Notes: a model not told the origin generated them from the sequence alone. 64,000 bases of DNA from Lacrimispora algidixylanolytica (GCF_003609635.1 NZ_MCIA01000033.1:62001-126000); one strand, 5' to 3'. Positions 53,240-61,698 are shown, numbered from the stretch's first letter. A program made the numbers and translations.

Positions 53240-53534
53240 CATTGAATATTTATTTATTATTACCGGAAGAAAGCAAAAGGATGCCTTATTAAGCAGAATG
53301 TGTAGCATCGATAATCGAATCGTGAATACCATTTATGGAAAAGGAACCGTGAAATCCAATTATTTGCTAGACATGCTTGGTTTATTTCCGGAAGAGAATA
53401 AGGTTATACTAACTTCAGTATTACCAAAAGATAAAACAGAAGTTATTTTTGATATGTTGTTAAATGAATTTGATTTTGGAAACCCTAATACTGGAATCGC
53501 CTTTACGATGCCTATATCAGGAATGTCATTTTAA
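53232..53534 (+). CDS. PII-like signalling protein 1
   Basis: A 100-residue protein of the ferredoxin-like PII/CutA fold class. The first strand EYLFIITGRKQKDALLSRM and the end GNPNTGIAFTMPISGMSF match divergent PII-like proteins. The middle (KGTVKSNYLLDMLGLFPEENK) stands where a T-loop would be but lacks the uridylylation motif. Eight-base overlap with the DUF1538 gene and a GGAGG inside its end indicate coupled translation. The ligand (adenine nucleotide or other) is unknown. Confidence 0.75.
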   Translation: MDNIEYLFIITGRKQKDALLSRMCSIDNRIVNTIYGKGTVKSNYLLDMLGLFPEENKVILTSVLPKDKTEVIFDMLLNEFDFGNPNTGIAFTMPISGMSF

Positions 53535-53561
53535 TTTTTATGTAGGAGGAAGATAAATCAA

Positions 53562-53924
53562 ATGGAAAGTTCCGACCAAATCAAAGCCCTTTTTATCGTG
53601 ATAAATGCCGGTTACACAGATACAATCATGGACATTGTAAGGGCAGAAGGAGCAGGCGGTGCTACGGTAATAAATGCACGAGGTGAAGGTGTAAATCATG
53701 AATCCTTTATGGGGATAACCATAGACTCTGAAAAGGAAATAATACTGTCTCTCGTAGACGCAGCAACAGCGAAACGAATTATGTGCCAGATCAAGGAAAA
53801 GGCTGGCTGGAAATCCCCACTTCATGGGATTTGCTTTGTTATGCCTGTCAATAAAGCCATAGGCATCAATGCGCCCATTAAGGATTATGAGGAAGAAATA
53901 GAAACAAAAGCAGAAACAAAGTAA
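53562..53924 (+). CDS. PII-like signalling protein 2
   Basis: 120 residues. IKALFIVINAGYTDTIMDIVR and AGGATVINARGEG (residues 31-43) follow the canonical PII pattern of strand, helix and Gly/Ala-rich turn into a T-loop. HGICFVMPVNKAIGI is the usual last core strand. The T-loop is short and lacks the GlnB tyrosine. The C-terminal 20 residues are charged (EEEIETKAETK). It lies 27 bases after PII 1 with AGGAGG. Two different PII-like subunits next to one membrane protein could form a heteromeric sensor. Confidence 0.8.
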   Translation: MESSDQIKALFIVINAGYTDTIMDIVRAEGAGGATVINARGEGVNHESFMGITIDSEKEIILSLVDAATAKRIMCQIKEKAGWKSPLHGICFVMPVNKAIGINAPIKDYEEEIETKAETK

Positions 53925-53939
53925 GAGATTCATAAATAG

Positions 53940-53984
53940 AAAAGCATCATCAAACTTTCATTATTGGTTTGATGATGCTTTTTG
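53940..53984 (+). terminator. Terminator of the DUF1538-PII operon
   Basis: AAAAGCATCATCAAAC pairs perfectly with GTTTGATGATGCTTTT, followed by TG; the stem end supplies the T-run. Confidence 0.88.
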
Positions 53985-54132
53985 TAGTTTATCTGTAATG
54001 GATTTTTTATTTCCATTACTTGGTTGAGACGAACATGACATACTGTTGTCCTGATTGATCTAGTATAATGATTTTATCAAAAGAGCAAGATAAATATAAA
54101 ATGAAAAATAATAGGAAAGGAGATATAAGACA

Positions 54133-54528
54133 ATGAAACTAAAATTAGAAGGATTTGGTATATTCGTAAAAGATATGGGAGTTATGATTCGATTTTATAG
54201 AGACGTGCTGGGATTTGAGATAAAAGAGGAGGAGAATACTTCCAATGTATACCTTGAAAAGGATGGGACCCTGTTCTTATTATACGGGAGAACGGATTTT
54301 GAAACGATGACAAATAAAACCTTTCATTTTGCAGAAAATATAAATGGTCATTATGAAATTGCACTTGGAGTTGAGAATTATAATGAAGTTGACCTGGCTT
54401 TTGAAGAGGTTACGAAAAAGGGGGCTACTAAGGTAATGGAGCCTACTACAGAACCATGGGGGCAACGCACCTGTTACATTGCTGATCCTGAAGGTAATAT
54501 AATTGAGATTGGATCGTTTCAACCATAG
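54133..54528 (+). CDS. VOC-superfamily (glyoxalase/bleomycin-resistance-like) protein
   Basis: 131 residues forming two beta-alpha-beta-beta-beta repeats: GFGIFVKDMGVMIRFYRDVLGFE and YEIALGVENYNEVDLAFEEV, ending in CYIADPEGNIIEIGSF. The metal-ligand positions are only partly met (Glu126 near the end, His at the start of repeat 2 in NGHYEIAL). It could be an isomerase, dioxygenase-like or binding protein; no substrate can be given. RBS AAAGGAG. Monocistronic, between a terminator and a GntR promoter. Confidence 0.85.
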   Translation: MKLKLEGFGIFVKDMGVMIRFYRDVLGFEIKEEENTSNVYLEKDGTLFLLYGRTDFETMTNKTFHFAENINGHYEIALGVENYNEVDLAFEEVTKKGATKVMEPTTEPWGQRTCYIADPEGNIIEIGSFQP

Positions 54529-54547
54529 TTAAAAAAGCTATAAATAC

Positions 54548-54587
54548 TTGACGGGTGAAATTCCCGTGCTATAATAACATGTATACA
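54548..54587 (+). promoter_or_regulatory. Promoter and probable GntR operator
   Basis: TTGACG (54548-54553), 16 bases, TATAAT (54570-54575), then the palindrome TGTATACA (54580-54587) at about +5 to +12, in keeping with autoregulation by the GntR protein. Confidence 0.65.
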
Positions 54588-54608
54588 CAAGTAAACAGGA
54601 GGTGAACC

Positions 54609-55328
54609 ATGATTGAAAAAGATAGTGGATTTCCCTATTATTTACAGATATATCAAAAGCTTAGGGAAAAAATCCTTACGAAAGGATATCTTCCAGGTCA
54701 GCCGATTCCATCTGAGAATGAGCTGGTAAAAGAATTTGGAGTAACTAGGGCAACTGTAAGGAATGCGGTAAAAAAGCTTCAAAGCGAGGGACTTATTGCA
54801 ACGGAAAAGGGAAAAGGTTCCTATGTAAATCAGCCAAAGATTGAGCAGAGCCTTTTTAAATTTTACAGCTTTGGAAGAGACCATGGAGAATTAAATAAAA
54901 ATTCCGTACTATTGGGCATTCAAGTAGGAGAAGATGTTGAAGCTCAAAACGCTCTTTCCCTTTCTGATGACCAACTTATAAAGCATATTACCCGTATCCG
55001 CATGCTGGACGGGGTACCTGCAATTATAGAAAACTCCTACCTTCCATCGGACCTGGTACCTAATATAGAAAGTTATGATATGGAACAGCTTTCTATATAT
55101 GATCTGTTGGAAAATACCTATGGATGTCAGATATTAAGAGCAAAGGAATTTCTTGATACTTGTGTGACGGATTATGATAGTTCAAAACTTCTGGAGGTAT
55201 CAGAAGGAACGCCTGTGTTTTTGGTTAAGAGAATTACTTATGATCAAAAGGACAGGCCCATTGAGTTCCGTGTTTCTATCATAAGAAGCGATAAATTTAC
55301 ATTCTCAGTAGAATTACAATTAAGATAA
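54609..55328 (+). CDS. GntR-family regulator, HutC/UTRA type
   Basis: 239 residues. An N-terminal winged HTH (YLQIYQKLREKILTKGYLPGQPIPSENELVKEFGVTRATVRNAVKKL, about 10-55; key residues Pro-Ser-Glu-Asn-Glu-Leu) is followed by a UTRA ligand-binding domain (85-239; IKHITRIRMLDGVPAIIENSYLP). It heads an operon with the TSUP and DUF1634 genes and probably controls it. GGAGGTGAA precedes the ATG. The effector is unknown. Confidence 0.92.
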   Translation: MIEKDSGFPYYLQIYQKLREKILTKGYLPGQPIPSENELVKEFGVTRATVRNAVKKLQSEGLIATEKGKGSYVNQPKIEQSLFKFYSFGRDHGELNKNSVLLGIQVGEDVEAQNALSLSDDQLIKHITRIRMLDGVPAIIENSYLPSDLVPNIESYDMEQLSIYDLLENTYGCQILRAKEFLDTCVTDYDSSKLLEVSEGTPVFLVKRITYDQKDRPIEFRVSIIRSDKFTFSVELQLR

Positions 55329-55339
55329 AAGGTGGTTGA

Positions 55340-56176
55340 ATGATGATTTCCATAACAGTTGAGATATTGCTTATTTCAGTTTTTGCTGGTTTTATAGGTT
55401 CCTTGCTAGGGCTTGGAGGGGGTATTATCATAACGCCCGCTCTTACGCTCTATCTGGGCATTGATATCAAGTATGCCATAGGTGCCAGTATTGTATCGGT
55501 AATCGCCACTTCCAGCGGTTCGGCCATTGCTTATTTAAAGGATAAGATAACAAATGTACGAGCAGGAATGTTCTTGGAAATTGCCACTACGACTGGAGCG
55601 TTGACTGGAGCATTTCTTGCAGGGGTGATAAGCACTAAATATCTTTATTTGACTTTTGGATTCCTATTGCTGTACTCAGCAGGAAATATGTTTAGAAAGA
55701 GAAATCAGGAGCTTCCTCAGGAATTTCCCGCCAATCCACTTGCTGAGAAGCTAAAGCTGAATGGAAGCTACTGTGACAGGGCTCTAGCACAACAAGTGGA
55801 TTATCATGTGACAGGCATCTATAGTGGTTTTGGCATGATGTACATTGCTGGGGTGATTTCTGGACTTCTGGGTATCGGAAGCGGAATATTTAAAGTAATG
55901 GCAATGGATTCTTTTATGAAACTTCCCATGAAGGTATCAACAGCAACCAGTAACTTTATGATTGGTGTTACGGCTGCCGCAAGCGCCGGAATCTATTTAA
56001 GCAGAGGAAGTATTGATCCTAAGATCGCAGCGCCAGTAGCCCTTGGAGTCCTTTTTGGAGCGGGGGTGGGAACTAAGCTAATGCAAAGACTAAAAAGCAC
56101 GACTCTTCGGTTAATTTTCATACCGGTCTTGCTGTATGTATCGATTGAGATGATTGTGAAAGGCGTGAGACTATGA
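55340..56176 (+). CDS. TSUP-family (TauE/SafE) anion permease
   Basis: 278 residues with about seven to eight helices. The two half-repeats start GFIGSLLGLGGGIIITPAL and AGVISGLLGIGSGIFKVMAM, the Gly-rich motifs of sulfite/organosulfonate exporters. It starts 11 bases after the GntR gene (ATGATG, first ATG used) and overlaps the DUF1634 gene by four bases. TSUP members move sulfite, sulfoacetate, taurine or related anions; this one's substrate is not given by the context. Confidence 0.9.
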   Translation: MMISITVEILLISVFAGFIGSLLGLGGGIIITPALTLYLGIDIKYAIGASIVSVIATSSGSAIAYLKDKITNVRAGMFLEIATTTGALTGAFLAGVISTKYLYLTFGFLLLYSAGNMFRKRNQELPQEFPANPLAEKLKLNGSYCDRALAQQVDYHVTGIYSGFGMMYIAGVISGLLGIGSGIFKVMAMDSFMKLPMKVSTATSNFMIGVTAAASAGIYLSRGSIDPKIAAPVALGVLFGAGVGTKLMQRLKSTTLRLIFIPVLLYVSIEMIVKGVRL

Positions 56177-56544
56177 GTAAGGATGCAGCAGATAAAAAAA
56201 ACATTGAAGATGCAGAAATTATAATCAGTAAGACATTAAGGGCAGGAGTGGCCATAAGTGCCACTATTACATGCGTTGGTCTTGTCTTGTTTATTCTAAC
56301 AGGAGACAGCGGATATCCAGGGGAAACCTTTCCTACCTCTGTTCGTGAGATAATTAAGGGCCTTGTTGTTTTTAAACCTTATGCTGTTATGTTAAGCGGA
56401 TTGCTTATATTAATGTTGACTCCGGTGCTAAGAGTTGGGGTTTCCATTGTGACATTTATAAAGGAAAAGGATTACATGTATGCTTCCATTACCGTTACCG
56501 TATTTCTAATTCTTATTATCAGCTTTCTTCTCGGGAGAGGGTGA
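56173..56544 (+). CDS. DUF1634-family membrane protein
   Basis: 123 residues with three hydrophobic helices (ISATITCVGLVLFIL; PYAVMLSGLLILML; ASITVTVFLILIISFLL). DUF1634 proteins are regularly encoded right after TSUP permeases, as here (ATGA overlap), and are thought to be accessory subunits, though no role is proven. A terminator shared with the convergent panE follows. Confidence 0.88.
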   Translation: MSKDAADKKNIEDAEIIISKTLRAGVAISATITCVGLVLFILTGDSGYPGETFPTSVREIIKGLVVFKPYAVMLSGLLILMLTPVLRVGVSIVTFIKEKDYMYASITVTVFLILIISFLLGRG

Positions 56545-56564
56545 TTGAATCCAGTAAGTACATA

Positions 56565-56594
56565 AGCCGGATCCACCATGAGTGGCATCCGGCT
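56565..56594. terminator. Bidirectional terminator between DUF1634 and panE
   Basis: AGCCGGAT/ATCCGGCT with an inner CCAC/GTGG stem. No long T-run on the plus strand (CATTATTATT). Confidence 0.65.
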
Positions 56595-56602
56595 CATTAT
56601 TA

Positions 56603-57538
56603 TTACCTTTCCGTGTGGAAATACATTTGTTCTATGGCATGAATCTGAGTTACCAGCATGTGGTTACATGGGGTGGAAATCCCATACTCGTCTCCAAGAC
56701 TAGCAACTACCCCATTAATCCGATCTATCTCTGTAATTCGTTTATTCTGGCGATCCTGATACATACTTGCATATCCTTCGGCATCATTTTCGCATACGCT
56801 CTGAACAATTTGGAGCGCAACCTTTGGATCAAAAATGGAGCCGTCTGCTTCTGCTACCTTTACGCATTCATGAACAATTTTTTGGCATAAGTCCCATAGA
56901 AATGGATTGTAATAAATTTCTCCGATCTGACATTGCATTAATGTACTTAAAGCATTAATTCCGCAATTGACCATAAGCTTTTGCCATAATACCTTTTGGA
57001 TGTCTTCCATAATATTTATAGTTAATCCGCTTTGTTCTAAAGCAGAGGCCACCTTATTAACATCATTTAAGGATGAGTCACAAGGGAAATCAGGACCTAT
57101 ATTGGTAGGGCCGCAGCCGGAATGATAGAATTTACCAAGCCCCATGGATACACTGTTGTGACTGCTGGTTCCCACGATAACCCGCTCCTTTGGAACAAAC
57201 TGTCCGATGTCTCGGTTATTGCCCGCGCCGTTTTGCAGCGTCATGACAATCGTGTCTGGTCCCAGCAGGCTCATATTTTCTTTCATGGCATCGTATGTAT
57301 GGATTCCTTTTACAAAAACAATTACAAGTTCCTGGATGCCAATTGGAGCGCCGCTTAAAACTGCCTTTACAGAAAAGCGGATCTCAGACCGGTCTTTTTC
57401 AATTTTTATGATTCCGTCAGAATTTATTTTATCAACCTGCGGTTTATAGCTGTCTAATAATGTTAGATCATGGATAGGGGCGAGGTAGCTGGCATAGAGA
57501 CTTCCCATGGCACCTGCCCCAAGAATTGCGATTTTCAT
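56603..57538 (-). CDS. panE: 2-dehydropantoate 2-reductase (ketopantoate reductase)
   Basis: 311 residues, PanE/ApbA family. The N-terminal Rossmann fold has NADPH-binding ILGAGAMGSLYASYL (4-18). TLQNGAGNNRDIG (about 100-112) contains the conserved Asn, and the substrate lysine is in VLWQKLMVNCGINALSTL. Known role: NADPH reduction of ketopantoate to pantoate for coenzyme A, though several family members act on other 2-keto acids. The next gene on the other strand is a LysR regulator, which may control it. GGAGG precedes the ATG. Confidence 0.88.
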   Translation of the reverse strand: MKIAILGAGAMGSLYASYLAPIHDLTLLDSYKPQVDKINSDGIIKIEKDRSEIRFSVKAVLSGAPIGIQELVIVFVKGIHTYDAMKENMSLLGPDTIVMTLQNGAGNNRDIGQFVPKERVIVGTSSHNSVSMGLGKFYHSGCGPTNIGPDFPCDSSLNDVNKVASALEQSGLTINIMEDIQKVLWQKLMVNCGINALSTLMQCQIGEIYYNPFLWDLCQKIVHECVKVAEADGSIFDPKVALQIVQSVCENDAEGYASMYQDRQNKRITEIDRINGVVASLGDEYGISTPCNHMLVTQIHAIEQMYFHTER

Positions 57539-57577
57539 TTAGTTCCTCCGGTTCTTGTTTAAAATACTAACCAATAT

Positions 57578-57634
57578 TATCATGAATAATTATTGATATA
57601 TAATACTAATTTTTCAATAGTATCATGAATAATT
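57578..57634. repeat. Direct repeats in the panE-LysR divergent region
   Basis: TATCATGAATAATT occurs exactly at 57578-57591 and 57621-57634, 43 bases apart, about four helical turns. The second copy extends into the palindrome CATGAA-TAATT-TTCATG (57624-57640). Likely binding sites for the LysR-type regulator. A TATAAT at 57642-57647 gives the LysR gene a -10. Confidence 0.6.
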
Positions 57635-57681
57635 TTCATGTATAATATAAATGGAACAAATGGAAAACAGTAGGTGAATAA

Positions 57682-58572
57682 ATGGATGTAAATAAATATA
57701 TTTTATTTGTACGTGCCGTTGAAACTGGAAATTTATCAAAGGCGGCGGCTCAGTTAAGCTATTCCCAGACAGCAGCAAGTCATATGATTTCCTCTATGGA
57801 AGAGGAGCTGGGAATTAAGGTTTTATACAGAGGTAGGAGTGGAGTGTCCTTAACAGAAGAAGGAGAACGCATTTATTCTCTGGCAAAAGAGTTGGCAGAA
57901 AAGGAAGAGGCTATCCGGATTTTGGCAGGGGAAAAAAAGATTCATCATGGCAGAATCCGAATCGGAGTTATAACTAGCGTAGCGGTAAAGTGGATGCCGC
58001 AGATTATTATGGAATTTAGAAAACAATATCCTTATGTAGAGCTGTACTTAAATGATGCCATTAATTATGAGATTATGAAGGATTGGTTTTCTAAGGATGT
58101 TATCGACTGTGCATTTACGGCAGAATCCAATGGAAAAGATAACGAGATACCATTGGTAGAGGATCCTTACTATGTAATTATGTCTCCAGATCACCCACTG
58201 GGAACGTACGATACAATCACGCCTCAGTTGCTAAAAGGTGAGACTTTTGTAATACCCAGTGAGGGTACCAGTTATCAGGTTGGAAAGATTCTTAGACAAG
58301 CAAAAGGAAAGCTGATTGAGCACAATGGATTTTTAAGTGATCAGGCCGCCATTGCAATGGTATGCGGTGGATGTGGCATTAGCATCTTGCCAAAGCTGGT
58401 TCTTGATTCCTATGGCTCTGAGGGGTATATCAGAAGAATTTTAGATCCTAAAGTTCACCGTATCATATACTTTTGCATTTCTTCTAGAAAGATACTTCAC
58501 CCCACCATCCGTGGCTTTTCCTCTTTTGCAAGAGAGTGGATAGGAAACCATGCTGAAAATGTGATAAGATAA
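57682..58572 (+). CDS. LysR-family transcriptional regulator
   Basis: 296 residues. An N-terminal winged HTH (YILFVRAVETGNLSKAAAQL, SQTAASHMISSMEEELGIKVLYR) and a C-terminal two-lobe effector domain from about 90 (RIRIGVITSVAVKWMPQII). Start after AGGTGA. It is divergent from panE across a 143-bp region carrying repeats, the classic arrangement in which a LysR protein controls its neighbour and itself. Effector unknown. Confidence 0.92.
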   Translation: MDVNKYILFVRAVETGNLSKAAAQLSYSQTAASHMISSMEEELGIKVLYRGRSGVSLTEEGERIYSLAKELAEKEEAIRILAGEKKIHHGRIRIGVITSVAVKWMPQIIMEFRKQYPYVELYLNDAINYEIMKDWFSKDVIDCAFTAESNGKDNEIPLVEDPYYVIMSPDHPLGTYDTITPQLLKGETFVIPSEGTSYQVGKILRQAKGKLIEHNGFLSDQAAIAMVCGGCGISILPKLVLDSYGSEGYIRRILDPKVHRIIYFCISSRKILHPTIRGFSSFAREWIGNHAENVIR

Positions 58573-58684
58573 GATTGTGTTGACATGTTTTACCAGAAGG
58601 CTTTAAAATGATTTTAATGAATAGAAATTTTGCAAATGATAACGAAGCCAGGTGTACCGGTGGATCTTGACAAGGAGAGATGAT

Positions 58685-59095
58685 ATGGAACTAAGAAAAT
58701 GTACATTCGAAGATATGCAATTACTTGCCAGGCTAAATAAAGAGCTGTATGAAGATGAAAAAAATGATAACATACCTGGACTTGATATTTTGGAAGAGCG
58801 CTTAAGAACTTCAATGGAACAAGGGGCAAAAGCGTATCTAATCGTGTATGAAGGTGAAGTCACTGGTTATGCATTCGTAAAAACCCAAACCAAACCATAC
58901 TATCTTTCACATTTTTTTATCTGTAAGAATATGAGAAGAAAACATCTTGGTACAATCGCATTCCAAGAGCTCATGAATGAATTGGATACGGAATCTATTG
59001 ATTTGGACGTATTTTATTGGAATCAGCGTGGACAAGAATTCTGGAAGAGTCTTGGTTTTGAAGAAAGATGTATTATTATGAGAAAAAACAGGTAA
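58685..59095 (+). CDS. GNAT-family N-acetyltransferase
   Basis: 136 residues. The acetyl-CoA pyrophosphate loop is RRKHLGTIAFQELM (a variant of the RxxGxG/A motif), after the strand LSHFFICKNM; the C-terminal FWKSLGFEERCIIMRK is typical. The ATG at 58685 follows AAGGAGAG; an earlier in-frame ATG at 58652 precedes that site. Substrate unknown. Monocistronic. Confidence 0.88.
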   Translation: MELRKCTFEDMQLLARLNKELYEDEKNDNIPGLDILEERLRTSMEQGAKAYLIVYEGEVTGYAFVKTQTKPYYLSHFFICKNMRRKHLGTIAFQELMNELDTESIDLDVFYWNQRGQEFWKSLGFEERCIIMRKNR

Positions 59096-59232
59096 CACTT
59101 AAATTGGTGGATTGAAGTAAGGTCCATATTCTCTATGAATAATTTGATTTGGGATTAAGCATGATAAGATAAGATATCCTTTTGGTGATTACCAAGGGAT
59201 GATGTACAAGAGTGTGGAAAGGAGTCCTGGCT

Positions 59233-59805
59233 ATGAGCAATAAAAAATCAATGCTTAATGAATTTAAAGAATTTATTTTACGTGGTAACGTGATAGATCT
59301 TGCAGTTGGTGTTATTATTGGAGCTGCTTTTCAATCTATAGTGAGTTCTCTCGTTAAGGATATTATATCCCCTCTCATTGGGGTGATTACCGGAGGGGTG
59401 GATTTTAGCAATAAGTTCCTGCTTCTTTATACTCCGGTCAATGGAGCCGATGTATCAACTCTTGCAGCAGCAGGTGCACAGGGACCGGTGGTTGCATATG
59501 GTGCATTTATTACGGCGGTTATTAATTTCCTTATTATGGCAGTTGTGATTTTTATCATGGTTCGGTCCATCAATTCATTAAGAGGAAAGACGTTGCAGGT
59601 AATGACACCGAAGATGAAGGGGCAGTCTGGTTCGGCCACTGCATCAAATGCCTCGTCAGTCTCTCAGACTCAATCTAGCTCTTCGTCAGAAGAGAAGCAG
59701 CAGTGTCCTCACTGCTATGAAAAAATTAATGTCAATGCGACTCGCTGCCCATTTTGCACCAGCCAGTTAGATAAATCCAATGCAGGCACGAATCAAAATA
59801 AATAA
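59233..59805 (+). CDS. mscL: Large-conductance mechanosensitive channel with C-terminal zinc ribbon
   Basis: 190 residues; usual MscL is 120-150. Residues 8-125 are the channel: amphipathic N-terminus [20 protein letters not shown], pore helix TM1 (20-50), periplasmic loop, TM2 (about 90-112) and cytoplasmic start. After a Ser/Gln-rich linker (130-153) comes a four-cysteine zinc ribbon, Cys158/Cys161 (CPHC) and Cys172/Cys175 (CPFC). The ribbon is not part of the standard family. The channel releases solutes on hypo-osmotic shock. Start ATG 59233 after AAAGGAG; terminator at 59816. Confidence 0.93.
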   Translation: MSNKKSMLNEFKEFILRGNVIDLAVGVIIGAAFQSIVSSLVKDIISPLIGVITGGVDFSNKFLLLYTPVNGADVSTLAAAGAQGPVVAYGAFITAVINFLIMAVVIFIMVRSINSLRGKTLQVMTPKMKGQSGSATASNASSVSQTQSSSSSEEKQQCPHCYEKINVNATRCPFCTSQLDKSNAGTNQNK

Positions 59806-59815
59806 GGAATACAGC

Positions 59816-59855
59816 AAAAAAAGATGATTTCTCTATATGAAAATCATCTTTTTTA
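59816..59855. terminator. Terminator of mscL (symmetric, may also serve the convergent Csp-like gene)
   Basis: AAAAAAGATGATTT pairs with AAATCATCTTTTTT around a CTCTATATGA loop; A-run on one side and T-run on the other make it work both ways. Confidence 0.88.
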
Positions 59856-59879
59856 TTCGCCTATATGATATTTAAATGA

Positions 59880-61556
59880 TTACATATCTCCAGAAAGACG
59901 AGCTATTACTTTTTGCACATCAATGATACCATATCCCCATATGTTATTTGGATAGCTATAAGCAGGATTTCGGCTTGCGGTTCTAATAAGCATTAGGCTG
60001 GCTTGTTCTCCCGTAACATAAGTATAGTTTCCTTTGCCCTGAGACCATTCCAAAATCATAGCAAGAGAGCCAGCCGCATAGGCAGCAGCAGCACCTGTGC
60101 CAGTAAGTGTCCCATAGGTCCCCCCAGGTAGAGCACAAGAGATCTGATAACCTGGAGCAGCTACGTCAGGCTTTACCAGACCGCTTCTCGTATAACCTCT
60201 GCCGGATTCATTTAATATATTTCCTGTGGTCTGATTATAAGCAGTTACGGTAAGAGTATGCCAGGTGTTTCCGGGAGCAGTTATGGTGGTGTCCGGGTTA
60301 GGGAGAAGAAAAAATGTATTGTTAGAAATCAAATCTCCTGAAGGTAGCCAGGAGTGAATAGAAAAAGGCTCGTTATCGGTGCTTTGGACGTGAATATACC
60401 AGATTCCTGGAAGTGGATCCTTAAAGCGTACCATTATAAGTTGACCACCAGTTCCTCGTTCAAAGGCCATATTATTAATCCAAACTACGCTTTCGCTGGA
60501 TTGGAGCTTGAATTGTTCGCAGGCATTGAAGGAAGGATAGATAAGTGAGATAGTTTCCCTGTTAGGAGAAGTTACTTCCACAGCAAGCCGCCCAGGTAGA
60601 TTCGGCCAGATTTCCATAGAAAACATTCGATCTTCAGATCCTACATTTAGTTGGAAGTCCTTTGTGTAAGGAGAAAAATTGCTAGTGCCGTGATAGTGCC
60701 GATTACTGTTTCCTTCATTTCCCGCGGATATAGCTACGCTGATATCAGGAATACGAATGATGCTCTCAAGATAAAGGCTTAAAATTCCATGTCCATCATG
60801 ACTTCCCTGGCTACTGCCAAGGGCAATGCAGATGACTAGTGGGCGTTTTAGCCTTTGTGCAACGGAAACCAAATATCTTATGCCTAGCACAATGTCAGAT
60901 TCTTGGTAACAAAGTTTGTCATCAGGAACGCAGAAAATCATTTTGAGATTTTGTTTGGCTTCCTTTAGCTTAACAACAATCAGTTCCGTATTGGGTACTA
61001 ATCCAGTAAAAGACCGGTCCTCAGTAGGAGATCCGGATGCAATACTTGCTATGGCAGTTCCGTGTCCATTTCCATCTGTTGTAGGGACGATAGTCATGGG
61101 ATCAGGAGAGTGAAGGGCACTATTAATTAGTACTTTTGTATATTCTGTACCAAAGCTGAAGTTTTCCGGATGGGTACCGACTTGCTGGGTCTGATCCCAT
61201 ATAGATATGATTCGTGTAGTTTTATCACGGTTCATAAATGCGGGATGCTGGTAGTCTATGCCAGTATCGACAATACCCACCAAAACTCCCTGACCATATA
61301 AGGGGGGGTTAGTAGTTTGTTGCGTATTGCACAATGTGTCAGGAACATTATTGATTATGGAAGTGGGAGTAAAAAGGGCAGGGAACAGATAATATGGATA
61401 TAAACCCAGATCACAAGGCTGCTTGTCGCTTTTGGAGACGTGAAGCAGAGAAAAATCATTATTCAACCAGGTGATGTTATCACCACTGCTAAACCTTGGA
61501 ATCATCGCATTACTGATTAGCAGATCGTAATAATTGTTATCTAGTATTTTTTCCAT
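59880..61556 (-). CDS. Csp-like subtilisin homologue 2, predicted pseudoprotease
   Basis: 558 residues, aligned almost end to end with the Csp-like protein at 9020. Asp97 (GIVDTGIDYQHP) and His165 (GHGTAIAS) are kept; the serine motif reads TGTGAAAAYAAG, with Gly488 at the Ser position. The oxyanion Asn is present (SAGNEGNSNRH). No signal peptide; N-terminal DNNYYDLLISNAMIP as in the paralogues. The ATG at 61556 follows GGAGGACTGAAGCG; the frame is open upstream for 36 codons, but without a ribosome binding site and through the promoter motif. Divergent from the third paralogue. A germination role is inferred from homology only. Confidence 0.88.
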   Translation of the reverse strand: MEKILDNNYYDLLISNAMIPRFSSGDNITWLNNDFSLLHVSKSDKQPCDLGLYPYYLFPALFTPTSIINNVPDTLCNTQQTTNPPLYGQGVLVGIVDTGIDYQHPAFMNRDKTTRIISIWDQTQQVGTHPENFSFGTEYTKVLINSALHSPDPMTIVPTTDGNGHGTAIASIASGSPTEDRSFTGLVPNTELIVVKLKEAKQNLKMIFCVPDDKLCYQESDIVLGIRYLVSVAQRLKRPLVICIALGSSQGSHDGHGILSLYLESIIRIPDISVAISAGNEGNSNRHYHGTSNFSPYTKDFQLNVGSEDRMFSMEIWPNLPGRLAVEVTSPNRETISLIYPSFNACEQFKLQSSESVVWINNMAFERGTGGQLIMVRFKDPLPGIWYIHVQSTDNEPFSIHSWLPSGDLISNNTFFLLPNPDTTITAPGNTWHTLTVTAYNQTTGNILNESGRGYTRSGLVKPDVAAPGYQISCALPGGTYGTLTGTGAAAAYAAGSLAMILEWSQGKGNYTYVTGEQASLMLIRTASRNPAYSYPNNIWGYGIIDVQKVIARLSGDM

Positions 61557-61586
61557 CGCTTCAGTCCTCCTGCTTCTATGTATAGG

Positions 61587-61605
61587 CATATAATATATTT
61601 TATGC
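61587..61605 (-). promoter_or_regulatory. Csp upstream motif for homologue 2
   Basis: On the minus strand GCATAAAATATATTATATG, about 30 bases before the start codon, nearly identical to the element at 61680-61698 on the other strand. Confidence 0.55.
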
Positions 61606-61679
61606 GGTATGCATTCTGTTATGAGTATTGTTTTCGAGGGCAAGAGTGTAATTCTTGTATTCATAATAGAAGCAGGGCA

Positions 61680-61698
61680 GCATAAAATATATCATATG
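61680..61698 (+). promoter_or_regulatory. Csp upstream motif for homologue 3
   Basis: GCATAAAATATATCATATG, 18 of 19 bases as in 61587-61605 (inverted). GCATA followed 17 bases later by CATAGTG resembles a SigG-type promoter (GNATR-N17/18-CATNNTA). Assignment is inference. Confidence 0.55.
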
